Under the pieces are notes generated by a model. It saw only the letters and a program-made list of their open reading frames with translations, made no database searches and had not been told where the DNA came from. The position numbers were made by a program, and so were the translations under genes. Below, one piece after another: positions 26,839 through 36,552 of a stretch of 64,000 nt of DNA. Source of the stretch: Hartmannibacter diazotrophicus (lineage in GTDB: Bacteria; Pseudomonadota; Alphaproteobacteria; Rhizobiales; Pleomorphomonadaceae); NCBI RefSeq assembly GCF_900231165.1, contig NZ_LT960614.1:3218501-3282500 (forward strand), written 5' to 3'. Position 1 is the first letter of the stretch, and each line of letters begins with the position of its first letter.

Positions 26839-28086
26839 TCAGGAACGTGCCTTAACCTCTTCGGAAAAGGGAAGAAATTCGACCGGCGGGACATCCCGAA
26901 AATCGGACGAAATCCACTTCTCCTCGAGCGATTTCAGCGACTTTCCCAGCAAGGGCCCCGGCTTGCAGCCGGCAGCCAGAAGGTCGCCGCCGGAAAGCGG
27001 AAATTTTGGCGCCGCCCATGTTGCTGCGATGGCCAGGCGATCCGCCTCAACGGCCACCGCCTCCATCGCCGAGGCGAGGCGCAAGGCCGCTTCCGCCAGC
27101 CGATTGCCATGGCGGTAAACGGCAACCCGAAGCGCGTGCGGCATCGGCCGTGGCCCGAGACTGCGGGCAAGCGGCGGCAGCGCGGCCAGAAACGCACACT
27201 CCTGCCGCGACAGCCGCAGACGGTCCGTGACGCGGTCCGCATCCGTCTCCGAGAAGACGGCAAGGGCGCCGAGCGCCAGCATCGGATCGGGACGCTGCCC
27301 CGCCTCGCGCAGGCCTTCAAGGAGACGGCCGAGAACCGCCGGCCGGCCGATCCCGGCGATCACGGGACCGAGCAGACCGCACAGCTGCATGAGCGCCAGC
27401 GTCTCCGCCGCGCGCCGGGCAACCACGAGCTTGTGCATCTCCTGCCCGATGCGTTCGCGCGAGAGAACGTCGAAGCCGTGCCGCGCCCGGATCGAGGCCG
27501 AAAGCCCCTCGGCATCGATTGCGCCCTCGCCATAGGCGGCGTGGAATCGGAAGAAGCGCAGGATGCGCAGATAGTCCTCAGCGATCCGGTCGGCCGGACT
27601 GCCGATGAAGCGCACGCGCCGGTGATAGGCGTCCTCGACGCCGCCAACCGGATCGAACAGCGTCCCGTCGGCATCGGCATAGATGGCATTCATCGTGAAG
27701 TCGCGCCGCGTCGCGTCCACGATCCAGTCGGTAGAATAGGCGACGGTCGCCCGCCGGCCGTCGGTCGAGATATCGGAGCGAAGGGTCGTGATCTCGAAGG
27801 GCCGCCCCTTGGCAACCACCGTCAGCGTACCGTGATCGATGCCCGTCGGATGCACCTTGAAGCCCGCCGCCTCCGACCGTGCGGTCACCACCTCGGGCCG
27901 GGCATCCGTCGCAAGGTCGATATCGCTGACCGGAACGCCCAGCAGATGGTTGCGCACCGCCCCGCCGACGATGCGCACCTTCGTCCCCTCGATCGCGACG
28001 GCCTCGATCAGCGACTGTAATCCGTGTTCGGCCAGAAACGGGGCGCCGGCGATGGAGGTCGCCCGGCTGGCGGACCGCGGCGCCAT
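26839..28086 (-). CDS. cca: CCA tRNA nucleotidyltransferase
   Basis: A 415-residue class II nucleotidyltransferase that adds or repairs the tRNA 3'-CCA end (or one part of it). The catalytic start is VRIVGGAVRNHLLGVPVSDIDLATDA with the GG and DxD features; RRDFTMNAIY and the nucleotide-selecting region EDYLRILRFFRFHAAYG follow. The C-terminal half is helical. It overlaps the end of the CoA pyrophosphatase gene (ATGA at 28084-28088), so the two are translationally coupled. This gene order is frequent in rhizobia. Confidence 0.95.
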   Translation of the reverse strand: MAPRSASRATSIAGAPFLAEHGLQSLIEAVAIEGTKVRIVGGAVRNHLLGVPVSDIDLATDARPEVVTARSEAAGFKVHPTGIDHGTLTVVAKGRPFEITTLRSDISTDGRRATVAYSTDWIVDATRRDFTMNAIYADADGTLFDPVGGVEDAYHRRVRFIGSPADRIAEDYLRILRFFRFHAAYGEGAIDAEGLSASIRARHGFDVLSRERIGQEMHKLVVARRAAETLALMQLCGLLGPVIAGIGRPAVLGRLLEGLREAGQRPDPMLALGALAVFSETDADRVTDRLRLSRQECAFLAALPPLARSLGPRPMPHALRVAVYRHGNRLAEAALRLASAMEAVAVEADRLAIAATWAAPKFPLSGGDLLAAGCKPGPLLGKSLKSLEEKWISSDFRDVPPVEFLPFSEEVKARS

Positions 28087-28745
28087 CAGGCAAAGACCTG
28101 GTCGTAGAAGAGCCGCATGATGCCGCCGGTCACGCCCCAGATGCGCCGCCCGTCGTAGCGAATGGAATAGACTTTCCGTTCGTGGCCCTTGTAGTTCATC
28201 ACCTCGAAATGATGGTTTTCCGGCGCCATCAGGAAGCTGAGCGGCACCTCGAAGACGTCCGCCACCTCGTCCGGATTCGGCGTCAGCATGGGGTTGGGTT
28301 CGACCAGCCCCACCACGGGCACCACATCATAGCCGGTCGTCGTGACATAGGCGTCGAGCTGCCCGATAGGTTCCACGAGGCGCCGGTCGAGCCCAATCTC
28401 CTCTTCCGCCTCGCGCAGGGCCGCACTGACGGGCCCGTCGTCTTCCGCGTCGATCTTGCCGCCGGGAAACGCGACCTGCCCGGCGTGATGCCTGAGATGA
28501 TCGGTCCGGCGGGTCAGCAGCACGGTCGTCCCTGTCGCGTGCAGCACAAGCGGGATCAGCACCGCCGCCGGCCGCAGCGTCAGTCCCTCCATCAGCGGCC
28601 GCAGCGAGGGTTCCAGCACGTGGTCGCCCTGGCTGAACCGCACCGAACCGTCCACAGCCGAGATCGGATGCATCCGCGTCAATCGGGAGCGGATGTACGC
28701 CTCGTCAAAGGCTGCTGCCGGTCGGGTTGCATCGTCCATGCTCAC
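28086..28745 (-). CDS. CoA pyrophosphatase (Nudix, NudL-type)
   Basis: A 219-residue Nudix hydrolase. LLTRRTDHLRHHAGQVAFPGG is the UPF0035 signature of CoA pyrophosphatases, and GGKIDAEDDGPVSAALREAEEEIGL contains the Nudix box. It would cut CoA or its derivatives to phosphopantetheine and adenosine 3',5'-bisphosphate. The start is GTG at 28745, overlapping the DUF1285 stop (GTGA); an ATG lies two codons later. It is the middle gene of a three-gene overlapping operon. Confidence 0.93.
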   Translation of the reverse strand: MSMDDATRPAAAFDEAYIRSRLTRMHPISAVDGSVRFSQGDHVLEPSLRPLMEGLTLRPAAVLIPLVLHATGTTVLLTRRTDHLRHHAGQVAFPGGKIDAEDDGPVSAALREAEEEIGLDRRLVEPIGQLDAYVTTTGYDVVPVVGLVEPNPMLTPNPDEVADVFEVPLSFLMAPENHHFEVMNYKGHERKVYSIRYDGRRIWGVTGGIMRLFYDQVFA

Positions 28746-29323
28746 ATCGGCTCCTGTTCCAGGTCGATGGGGAAGAAGGCGCCCCCCGACCAGAATCCGT
28801 CCCGCCCCTCGTCGTCGTTGTCGACGAGATCGGCGAGATCGAAGGCAAGCGCCCGTGTCAGCCGCGCTTCTAGCCCCCGGCGCACCATGACATAGGGGAC
28901 AAACGCATGCTCGGCATCCCCGGCAAAGCGCAGCGGATGATCACGATCGGCTGAAACGACATCGCCGAGATTGGTCCGGAAGGTCAGCACCTGATCCCGT
29001 CCCTTGCCTCCGGCATGCATTTCCACGGCCAGGAAGGGCACGTCCTCCACGCTGATCGTCATCTTTTCAACAGGCGTGACGAGCCGGTAGAGCCCGTCGT
29101 CGCCGCGCGTCAGGACGGTGGAAAAGAGGCGCACCAACGCATCCCGCCGGATCGGCGATCCCATGTAGGACCAGACCCCGTCGCGGTCGATGCGGATGTC
29201 GACCGGCCCGCAATCCGGCGGATTCCATTGCTCCACCGGCGGAAGACGGTCGTGACCGGGCGCCGCACGGCGCAAGAGGGCGGCAAGCGCATTGAGGCCG
29301 TCATCGTTACCGGAAAGCTTCAT
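28742..29323 (-). CDS. DUF1285 family protein
   Basis: A 193-residue protein of the DUF1285 family, found widely in alphaproteobacteria; its function is unknown. Recognisable features are PPVEQWNPPDCGPVDIRIDRDGVWSYMGSPIRRDALVRLFSTVLTRG and YRLVTPVEKMTISVEDVPFLAVEM. It has no signal peptide or membrane segment. The ATG at 29323 follows GAAGGA by 9 bases. It overlaps the next gene by 4 bases (GTGA) and forms an operon with the CoA pyrophosphatase and cca. Confidence 0.88.
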   Translation of the reverse strand: MKLSGNDDGLNALAALLRRAAPGHDRLPPVEQWNPPDCGPVDIRIDRDGVWSYMGSPIRRDALVRLFSTVLTRGDDGLYRLVTPVEKMTISVEDVPFLAVEMHAGGKGRDQVLTFRTNLGDVVSADRDHPLRFAGDAEHAFVPYVMVRRGLEARLTRALAFDLADLVDNDDEGRDGFWSGGAFFPIDLEQEPM

Positions 29324-29663
29324 CGCGCGCTCGTCCTTCAGCAAATTTGAACATGGCCGCAAAAGAGCCGCATTGCGTCCGCCCACTGTTTTCATGTTCC
29401 ATGCATATGGGCGTTCGCGAAACACACCTTCAATCCTCGCCGGCCTCCTTGCAGCGACCGGCGGCGATTGATGCACACCATTTTGCCCTCTTCCGGTTGA
29501 ATGCCGCAATGCACCCGATGACGGCGGGCAAAGAAGGTGTGACAATCGATTTCACGATTCGCATGGCGTTTGCATGGGGGTGACGAAAGGCTTGCCCTCC
29601 CCATATTGAGTTGGGAGTATCGGCGGACCGCAGATATCATCTGGGCGAAGGAGCAGGAACATC
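29324..29663. promoter_or_regulatory. Divergent promoter region, DUF1285 operon and moxR operon
   Basis: 340 bases with no gene. It must serve both operons. No strong palindrome, riboswitch or terminator was recognised. GGAG and AGGA lie just before the moxR ATG. Confidence 0.45.
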
Positions 29664-30671
29664 ATGAGCGCACCAGTCACCGGCATTCCCCTCGACGAAA
29701 GCGCCATCCTGGCCGAAGCCGAAGCCACGACGGCGCGCATCGTCGCCGCGCGAGAGGCCATCGCCAAGATCATCTTCGGACAGGAACAGGTCGTCGAGCG
29801 CTCGCTGGTGACGATCCTCTCCGGCGGCCACGGCCTTCTGGTCGGTGTGCCGGGCCTTGCCAAGACCAAGCTCGTCGAGACGCTGAGCACGGTGCTCGGC
29901 CTTTCCGAGCGCCGCATCCAGTTCACGCCGGACCTGATGCCCTCCGACATCCTCGGTTCGGAGGTCATGGAACAGGCACCCGACGGCAGCCGTGCCTTCC
30001 GCTTCATCAAGGGGCCAGTTTTCGCCCAGCTTCTGATGGCCGACGAAATCAACCGCGCGAGCCCCCGCACCCAGTCGGCCCTCCTGCAGGCGATGCAGGA
30101 GCATCATGTCACCGTCGCCGGCCAGCGCCACGACCTGCCGAAGCCCTTCCATGTGCTCGCGACGCAGAACCCGCTGGAGCAGGAAGGCACCTATCCCCTG
30201 CCGGAAGCCCAGCTCGACCGCTTCCTGATGCAGATCGACGTGCACTATCCGGACCGCGCTTCCGAGCGGCGCATCCTGATGGAAACGACGGGCGCGGAAG
30301 ATGCCGAAGCCCAGGCGGTCCTGAACGGCGACGAGATCATGACGATGCAGCGGCTCGTCCGGCGCATCCCGGTCGGCGCCTCCGTGGTGGAGGCCATCCT
30401 CGACCTCGTCCGCGCCGCCCGCCCGGACACGGCGAAGGGCAAATACGCACCGGCCATCGCCTGGGGTCCCGGCCCGCGCGCCAGCCAGTCGCTGATGCTC
30501 ACCGTCAGGGCCCGCGCCCTCGTGCAGGGACGCCTCTCGCCGTCAATCGACGACGTAAAGGCGCTCGCCGAGCCGGTCCTCCAGCACCGCATGGCGCTGA
30601 CTTTCGCCGCCCGCGCCGACGGCATCACGATCCGCGATGTGATCGCCGACCTGACGGCAACCCTTGGATGA
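29664..30671 (+). CDS. MoxR-family AAA+ ATPase
   Basis: A 335-residue AAA+ chaperone-like ATPase. The nucleotide site is GHGLLVGVPGLAKTKLVETLS (Walker A) and LLMADEINRASPRTQSALLQAMQE (Walker B); sensor region ATQNPLEQEGTYPLPEAQLDRFL follows. MoxR ATPases work with von Willebrand A (VWA) or DUF58 partner proteins to assemble or activate envelope complexes. It overlaps the DUF58 gene (ATGA at 30668), so the pair is coupled. The protein is cytoplasmic. Confidence 0.95.
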   Translation: MSAPVTGIPLDESAILAEAEATTARIVAAREAIAKIIFGQEQVVERSLVTILSGGHGLLVGVPGLAKTKLVETLSTVLGLSERRIQFTPDLMPSDILGSEVMEQAPDGSRAFRFIKGPVFAQLLMADEINRASPRTQSALLQAMQEHHVTVAGQRHDLPKPFHVLATQNPLEQEGTYPLPEAQLDRFLMQIDVHYPDRASERRILMETTGAEDAEAQAVLNGDEIMTMQRLVRRIPVGASVVEAILDLVRAARPDTAKGKYAPAIAWGPGPRASQSLMLTVRARALVQGRLSPSIDDVKALAEPVLQHRMALTFAARADGITIRDVIADLTATLG

Positions 30672-31609
30672 CGCAAATGGCCGGACCCGGCGCCACCAGC
30701 AACCGGCCAGAGGTGCCGCTGACGCCCGCGATGACCGCGGACGCCCGGGCACTGGCCGCCGCCCTGCCCGATCTGCTGGTTGAGGCGCGCCAGGTCGCCA
30801 ATTCGGTGTCCGTCGGCTGGCACGGCCGGCGCCGCGCCGGCGTCGGTGAGGATTTCTGGCAGTTCCGTCCGTTCAATTTCGGTGAGCCCGCCCGCCGCAT
30901 CGACTGGCGCCGTTCGGCCCGCGACGAGCATCTCTATGTGCGCGAACGCGAGATGGAGACGGCGCACACGGTCTGGCTCTGGGCCGACCTGTCCCCCTCC
31001 ATGCGCTATCGCTCGACGGCAAGCGGCATCTTCAAGCGGGATCGGGCTGTCATCCTCATGGTCGCGCTGGCCGAGCTTCTGGCCCGCTCCGGCGAGCGCG
31101 TCGGCCTCCTCGGCCATGGCCACGCGGTCGCAAGCCGCATGGCCGCCGAACAACTCGCCATGAAGATGTCGCACCTCGACGAGGAAACGCAGCGGCCGAC
31201 GACGACCGGCGTCCGCCGCTTCCACGAGGTCGTCCTCTTCGGCGATTTCTTCGAGGACCAGAACGGTCTTGCCGCCGACCTCACGCGCCTTGCGGGCGCC
31301 GGCGCCAGAGTGCATCTGGTCCAGATCCTCGATCCGGCGGAAGAAACCTTCCCCTTTGGCGGACGAACCGAATTCCGCGATCCGGAAAGCGGCGAGCGCC
31401 TGACCGCCGGGCGTGCCGAGGCCTGGCGCGACCTCTATCTGGAAAAGCTCGCCGGACTGCGCGATCTGCTGCGGCAGGAGACGCGCCGACCGGGTTGGAG
31501 CTTCGTCGCCCACCATACTGACCGGGCGCCGTCCGAGGTCCTTCTCGCGCTGCATCAGCGACTGGCCGCCATGGCTCCCCATGCCGGCGTCGCGGGAGGG
31601 GCCGCATGA
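30668..31609 (+). CDS. DUF58 domain protein (MoxR partner)
   Basis: A 313-residue DUF58 protein. The signature VGEDFWQFRPFNFGEPARRIDWRRSARDEHLYVREREMETAHTVWLWADLSPSM includes the DUF58 core and a VWA-like metal-site start (W-x-D-x-S-x-S). It likely is activated by the MoxR ATPase encoded just upstream. The ATG at 30668 overlaps the moxR stop; the end overlaps the next gene (ATGA at 31606). No membrane segment is seen. Confidence 0.92.
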   Translation: MTQMAGPGATSNRPEVPLTPAMTADARALAAALPDLLVEARQVANSVSVGWHGRRRAGVGEDFWQFRPFNFGEPARRIDWRRSARDEHLYVREREMETAHTVWLWADLSPSMRYRSTASGIFKRDRAVILMVALAELLARSGERVGLLGHGHAVASRMAAEQLAMKMSHLDEETQRPTTTGVRRFHEVVLFGDFFEDQNGLAADLTRLAGAGARVHLVQILDPAEETFPFGGRTEFRDPESGERLTAGRAEAWRDLYLEKLAGLRDLLRQETRRPGWSFVAHHTDRAPSEVLLALHQRLAAMAPHAGVAGGAA

Positions 31610-34440
31610 ACCTCTTTCCGATCGCCTTCGCCGCGCCCTGGGCGCTCGCCGGTCTTCTGGCCCTGCCGGTTCTCTGGTGGCTACTTCGGGTGACGCCGCC
31701 CCGTCCGAAGCAGGTGATCTTTCCCCCGCTGCGCCTCCTGCTCGGGCTGAAGCTGGAAGACGAAACCCCGTCGAAGACGCCGTGGTGGCTGATCGCGCTT
31801 CGGATGTTCCTGGCCGCCTGCCTCATCTTCGCGCTCGCCGGGCCGGTCTTCCGTCCGCAGGCCGTGATCGCCAATGCCGGCGGTCCCTTGTGGATCGTGA
31901 TCGACAACGGCTGGTCGTCCGCGCCCGACTGGACGGTCCGGCAGGCGACGGCGCGCGCCGCCATCGCCGAGGCCGCGAATGCCGACCGCCCGGTCCTCGT
32001 TGTCGCCAGTGCCGATGCCGCCTCGCAGGACTTGAGCCTCACCACGCCGGACACCGCCGAGACACGTCTGGCGGCCCTGTCTCCGCGAAGCTGGTCGCCG
32101 GATCGCGAGGCCCTGACCGCCGGCCTCGAAAAGGCGGCCGCCGAAAATCCGCCCGGCGAGATTTTCTGGATTGCCGAGCCGGTCGAGAACAAGACAGCCG
32201 CCGGCGACAGCACCAACGCCTTTGCCGGCAAGCTCGCCTCGATTGCGCCCGGAGCAACCCTGTCGATTGCCGGCGAAACCGTTCCGGCGCCTGTGATGCT
32301 GACGGGTCTTTCCCAGGATGGCGAGGCGCTCGTCGCCCACCTGCACCGCCTCGATGGCGCCAGCGTCGGCGTCGCCCGGTTGCGCTCGCTCGACCGCCAG
32401 GGCATCGCTCTCGACGAGCGCGATGTTGATTTTTCCGGCGAGGCGCTGACGACCGAGGCCCGCATCGACCTCCCGCAGGAACTGCGCAACGAGATCGCCC
32501 GCATCGAACTCTCAGGTGTCGATACGGCCGGTGGGGTGCAACTGCTCGACGACCGCTGGCGCCGCCGCAGCGTCGGCCTGCTCGCCGCCGCGCCGGGCGA
32601 CCGCGCCCAGCCGCTGCTCTCGCCGGGCTACTTCCTGCAGAAGGCCCTTGCACCCTATGCCGACATCCGCGCGCCCCGTTCGCCGGAGATCGCCAAGGCC
32701 ATCGACGGCTTCATCAACGACGGCGTCGCGGCCATCGTCCTCGCCGATGTCGGCACCCTCGGCAGCGAAACTGAGAGGGCCCTCGACGACTTCATGCAGA
32801 AGGGCGGCGTGCTGATCCGCTTCGCCGGGCCACGGCTTGCCGCAAGCGACGACCCCTTGGTGCCCGTGCCCCTGCGCCTTGGCGGGCGCACGCTCGGCGG
32901 CGCATTGTCGTGGGAAGAACCACAGAATTTGGCGGCCTTCTCCGGTAACGGCCCCTTTGCCGGCCTCGCCGTGCCCGACGACGTGACGGTCGAGCGGCAG
33001 GTCCTGGCCGAGCCCGGGCCCGATCTTGAATCCCACACATGGGCCACCCTTGGCGACGGGACCCCGCTGGTCACCGGCGCTGCACGCGGCGGTGGCTATC
33101 TCGTTCTCTTCCACGTCACCGCCGACACCACCTGGTCCAACCTGCCCATTTCCGGCTCCTTCGTGGAGATGCTCCGCCGGGGCGTGGCGCTCGGCCATGG
33201 CGGCGCCTCGATCAAGGCGTCGGGCGAAGGAGAAACGCTGCTGCCGCCGCTCACGATCCTCGATGGTTTCGGCCGCGTGACGACGCCCGGCCCGGACGTC
33301 AAGCCGCTGGCCCTGTCCGGCGTTGCCGACAAGCGGACGAGCCTCGAAACCCCGGCCGGCCTCTACGGCACCGACGACGGCTTCCGGGCCGTCAACCTGC
33401 TGCGGAACAATGACGATCTGGTCAGGACTGACACCAGTGGCTTTGCCGGCGCGCAGCGCGTCGGCCTTGCCGGCAACAGCGGCACCGAACTGGCCCCGAG
33501 CCTCTTTGCGATCGCCTTCCTCGTCCTTCTCGTCGATGCGATCGTGATGATGATCCTGACCGGCACGATCACCGTCGCGTCCCGCTGGACCGGCCGTGCC
33601 GCGACCGTTCTCCTCGCCGTCGGGCTCCTGGCCGGCCATGTCGACCCGGTGAAGGCGCAGGCGCTCTCGCCCGAGGACGAGAAGATCATGGCGGCGGTGA
33701 CCGCCACGCGCATCGCCTACGTGACGACCGGCAATGCGGAAATCGACGAGGAAAGCGCTGCCGGCCTTTCGACGCTGGGCAAGTTCCTCGCAAGCCGCAC
33801 CGCACTGGAACCCGGCGAGCCGGCCGCGATCGATCCGGCCACCGACGAACTTGCGGTCTACCCGCTGATCTACTGGCCTGTCGATCCGAACGGCCCGGCG
33901 CCGAGCCGCGAGGCCATCGAGAAGATCGATGCCTTCATGCGCAACGGCGGCACGGTGCTCTTCGACACCCGTGACCAGCTCCAGTCCATTCCCGGCAGCA
34001 CCGGCGCTCCCGCCTCGCCTGCGGCCCTCAAGCTGAGGGAAATGCTTGCCGGGCTCGACATTCCGCCGCTGGAGCAGGTCCCGATGGACCATGTGCTGAC
34101 GAAGTCGTTTTATCTGATGAATGACTTTCCCGGCCGCTATGTCGGCAGCCCGCTGTGGGTCGAAGCAAGCCTGCAGAACCCCGACAGCCCCGAACAGCCC
34201 GGCCGACCGGTGCGCGGGGGGGACGGCGTCTCCCCGATCCTCATCACCGGCAATGACATGGCCGGCGCCTGGGCGGCCGATGACGCGGGCAATTTCCTCT
34301 ATCCGGTGGTGCCCGGAGATGCCCGCCAGCGCGAGATGGCCTTCCGCTCGGGCGTCAATATCATGATGTATGTGCTGACCGGCAACTACAAGGCCGATCA
34401 GGTGCATGTTCCCGCGCTTCTGGAACGGCTCGGACAGTAG
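31606..34440 (+). CDS. Membrane protein with BatA N-terminal and DUF4159 C-terminal domains
   Basis: A 944-residue protein. The first 90 residues are the aerotolerance BatA-type anchor (FAAPWALAGLLALPVLWWLLRVTPPRPKQVIFPPLRLLLGL) with two helices. A long VWA-like soluble region follows (about 90-620), then a membrane pair (LAPSLFAIAFLVLLVDAIVMMILTG, and the signal-like stretch before VKAQALS). The C-terminal 230 residues are DUF4159 (AYVTTGNAEIDEESAAGLSTLGKFL to FRSGVNIMMYVLTGNYKADQVHVPALLERL). It is coupled to the DUF58 gene and probably forms the membrane platform of the MoxR system. Confidence 0.88.
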   Translation: MNLFPIAFAAPWALAGLLALPVLWWLLRVTPPRPKQVIFPPLRLLLGLKLEDETPSKTPWWLIALRMFLAACLIFALAGPVFRPQAVIANAGGPLWIVIDNGWSSAPDWTVRQATARAAIAEAANADRPVLVVASADAASQDLSLTTPDTAETRLAALSPRSWSPDREALTAGLEKAAAENPPGEIFWIAEPVENKTAAGDSTNAFAGKLASIAPGATLSIAGETVPAPVMLTGLSQDGEALVAHLHRLDGASVGVARLRSLDRQGIALDERDVDFSGEALTTEARIDLPQELRNEIARIELSGVDTAGGVQLLDDRWRRRSVGLLAAAPGDRAQPLLSPGYFLQKALAPYADIRAPRSPEIAKAIDGFINDGVAAIVLADVGTLGSETERALDDFMQKGGVLIRFAGPRLAASDDPLVPVPLRLGGRTLGGALSWEEPQNLAAFSGNGPFAGLAVPDDVTVERQVLAEPGPDLESHTWATLGDGTPLVTGAARGGGYLVLFHVTADTTWSNLPISGSFVEMLRRGVALGHGGASIKASGEGETLLPPLTILDGFGRVTTPGPDVKPLALSGVADKRTSLETPAGLYGTDDGFRAVNLLRNNDDLVRTDTSGFAGAQRVGLAGNSGTELAPSLFAIAFLVLLVDAIVMMILTGTITVASRWTGRAATVLLAVGLLAGHVDPVKAQALSPEDEKIMAAVTATRIAYVTTGNAEIDEESAAGLSTLGKFLASRTALEPGEPAAIDPATDELAVYPLIYWPVDPNGPAPSREAIEKIDAFMRNGGTVLFDTRDQLQSIPGSTGAPASPAALKLREMLAGLDIPPLEQVPMDHVLTKSFYLMNDFPGRYVGSPLWVEASLQNPDSPEQPGRPVRGGDGVSPILITGNDMAGAWAADDAGNFLYPVVPGDARQREMAFRSGVNIMMYVLTGNYKADQVHVPALLERLGQ

Positions 34441-34476
34441 TCCCGCGAGACGTCTCGCGAGGAAAGAAGGAATGCG

Positions 34477-36546
34477 ATGGCCTGGAGCCTTGCCTTTGAT
34501 CCATCCCTGAGCCTGTGGCTGATCGGCGCCGGTGCCGTTCTCGCGGCCATCCTCACCGGTTACGCACTGTTCAAGCGTCAACGCGGCGCACTTCTGCGGG
34601 GCCTCGCCTTCGCCGCGCTGCTCGCCGCGCTCGCCGATCCGTCTCTCGTCCAGGAGGAACGGCGCCCGCTGCCGAGCGTTGTCGCCGTCGTCTCCGATCA
34701 GAGCGCCTCGCAGCGGATCGATGGCCGCAACACCGACACCCAGACGGCAACGACCGCCCTCGTCGAGCGCCTGAAATCGATGCGCGGCATCGACGTGCGG
34801 GAAATCTCGTCCAGTTCCCAAGGAACCGACGGCACCGAACTCTTCGCCGATATCGCCAAGGGGCTGTCAGACGTGCCGCCGGACCGGATCGCCGGCGTCA
34901 TCGCCGTCACCGACGGCGAGGTTCATGACATTCCCAAGTCCGCTGCCGACCTGCCGTTCCACGCACCGTTCCACGGGTTGATCACCGGCCACGCCGACGA
35001 GGTCGACCGTCGGATCTCCCTCGTTGTCGCACCGAAGTTCGGCCTTGTCGGCTCAACGCAGGAAGTACGCCTGAGGGTCGATGACGACGGCACAAGCGAC
35101 AGCAATCCGGTCGAGGTGACGATCCGGCGCGATGGCGAGGAGATCGACCGGCTGGAGGCGATCCCAGGTGCCGACATGCCCGTCGCGCTCGATATCCCCC
35201 ATGGCGGCGACAACATCTTCGAGTTCGAGACCCGGCCGCTCGATGGCGAACTCAGCCCGCTCAACAACAAGGCCGTCGCCATCATCAAGGGCATCCGCGA
35301 AAATCTGCGCGTCCTTCTGGTCTCGGGCGAGCCGCATGCCGGCGAGCGGACCTGGCGCAATCTTCTCAAATCGGACGCCTCGGTCGACCTCGTTCACTTC
35401 ACCATCCTGCGGCCGCCGGAAAAGCAGGACGGAACGCCGATCAACGAGCTCTCGCTCATCGCCTTTCCGACCCGCGAGCTCTTCTCCACCAAGATCGACG
35501 AGTTCGACCTCATCATCTTCGACCGCTATCAGAGCCGTGGTGTGCTGCCGCTGCTCTATTTCGACAACATCGCCCAGTATGTCCGCAAGGGCGGCGCCAT
35601 CCTGATTGCTGCCGGACCCGACTATTCCGGCACGGATTCGCTCTACGACACGCCGCTGTCCACCGTGCTGCCGGCAGCCCCCACCGGCGAGGATGTGACC
35701 GCCCCCTTCAAGGCGGCGATCACGGATATCGGCAAGCGCCATCCAGTGACGCGCGACCTTCCCGGCAGCCAGCAGACCCCGCCGACATGGTCGCGCTGGT
35801 TCCGCGTCATCGACACGACGCCGCTGGAGGGCGACACGGTCATGTCCGGACCGGATAATCGCCCGCTGCTGCAGCTCGCCCATGAGGGCGAAGGCCGCGT
35901 CGCCATGCTGCTGTCCGACAATGTCTGGCTCTGGGCGCGCGGTTTCGAGGGCGGCGGGCCCCATGTTCAGTTGTTGCGGCGGCTTGGCCACTGGCTGATG
36001 AAGGAGCCGGATCTGGAGGAAGAGGCTCTCAGGCTCTCCAGCAAGGCCGGCCGCCTGATCGTCGAACGCCAGACCCTCAGCGATACCGTCAATCCCGTGA
36101 CCGTGACCCTGCCCGGCGGCGAGACGCGGCAGGTCGAACTGCAACCAGCCGAACCGGGTCTCTTCCGCGCCGAATTGGTGGCGCCGGAACTCGGTCTCTA
36201 CGAGGCGAACGACGGGGAACTGAAGGCCCTCGCCCATGTCGGCCCCACCGATCCGAAGGAGTTCCGCCACCTGATCTCGACGACGGACCTGCTGAAGCCC
36301 GTCGCCGAGGAAAGCGGCGGCACGTCCCAGCGCATGCGCGAGTCGGCGGGTGACGCCGTCACCATTCCGCGCATCATTCCCGAGCGCGGGGCCTCGTCCT
36401 TCGGTGGCAGCGGTTGGATCGGCCTCAAGATGTCGGATGCCTACGAGGTCACCGGAATCTCGCGGATCCGCCTCTTCAGCGGTCTTCTGGGCCTTGCACT
36501 GCTGCTCGGCCTGACGGGCATGATGTGGTACCGCGAGGGCAGATAG
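34477..36546 (+). CDS. Large membrane-anchored protein of the MoxR operon
   Basis: A 689-residue protein with two helices near the N terminus (LIGAGAVLAAILTGYALF, LRGLAFAALLAALADPSL), a long periplasmic or soluble body, and a last helix (LFSGLLGLALLLGLTGMMWY). The body holds a VWA-like stretch (VVAVVSDQSASQRI, GVIAVTDGEVHD) and a glutamine-amidotransferase-like fold (LIIFDRYQSRGVLPLLYFDNIAQYVRKGGAILIAAG). No catalytic Cys of a true amidotransferase was found. GAGGAAAGAAGG precedes the ATG by a few bases. It is the fourth gene of the operon, 36 bases after the DUF4159 gene. Confidence 0.85.
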   Translation: MAWSLAFDPSLSLWLIGAGAVLAAILTGYALFKRQRGALLRGLAFAALLAALADPSLVQEERRPLPSVVAVVSDQSASQRIDGRNTDTQTATTALVERLKSMRGIDVREISSSSQGTDGTELFADIAKGLSDVPPDRIAGVIAVTDGEVHDIPKSAADLPFHAPFHGLITGHADEVDRRISLVVAPKFGLVGSTQEVRLRVDDDGTSDSNPVEVTIRRDGEEIDRLEAIPGADMPVALDIPHGGDNIFEFETRPLDGELSPLNNKAVAIIKGIRENLRVLLVSGEPHAGERTWRNLLKSDASVDLVHFTILRPPEKQDGTPINELSLIAFPTRELFSTKIDEFDLIIFDRYQSRGVLPLLYFDNIAQYVRKGGAILIAAGPDYSGTDSLYDTPLSTVLPAAPTGEDVTAPFKAAITDIGKRHPVTRDLPGSQQTPPTWSRWFRVIDTTPLEGDTVMSGPDNRPLLQLAHEGEGRVAMLLSDNVWLWARGFEGGGPHVQLLRRLGHWLMKEPDLEEEALRLSSKAGRLIVERQTLSDTVNPVTVTLPGGETRQVELQPAEPGLFRAELVAPELGLYEANDGELKALAHVGPTDPKEFRHLISTTDLLKPVAEESGGTSQRMRESAGDAVTIPRIIPERGASSFGGSGWIGLKMSDAYEVTGISRIRLFSGLLGLALLLGLTGMMWYREGR

Positions 36547-36552
36547 GCCTGC

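Noticed and set aside
32512..34821. A 769-codon open frame on the minus strand
   Set aside because: Antisense to the DUF4159 gene and low in recognisable features.
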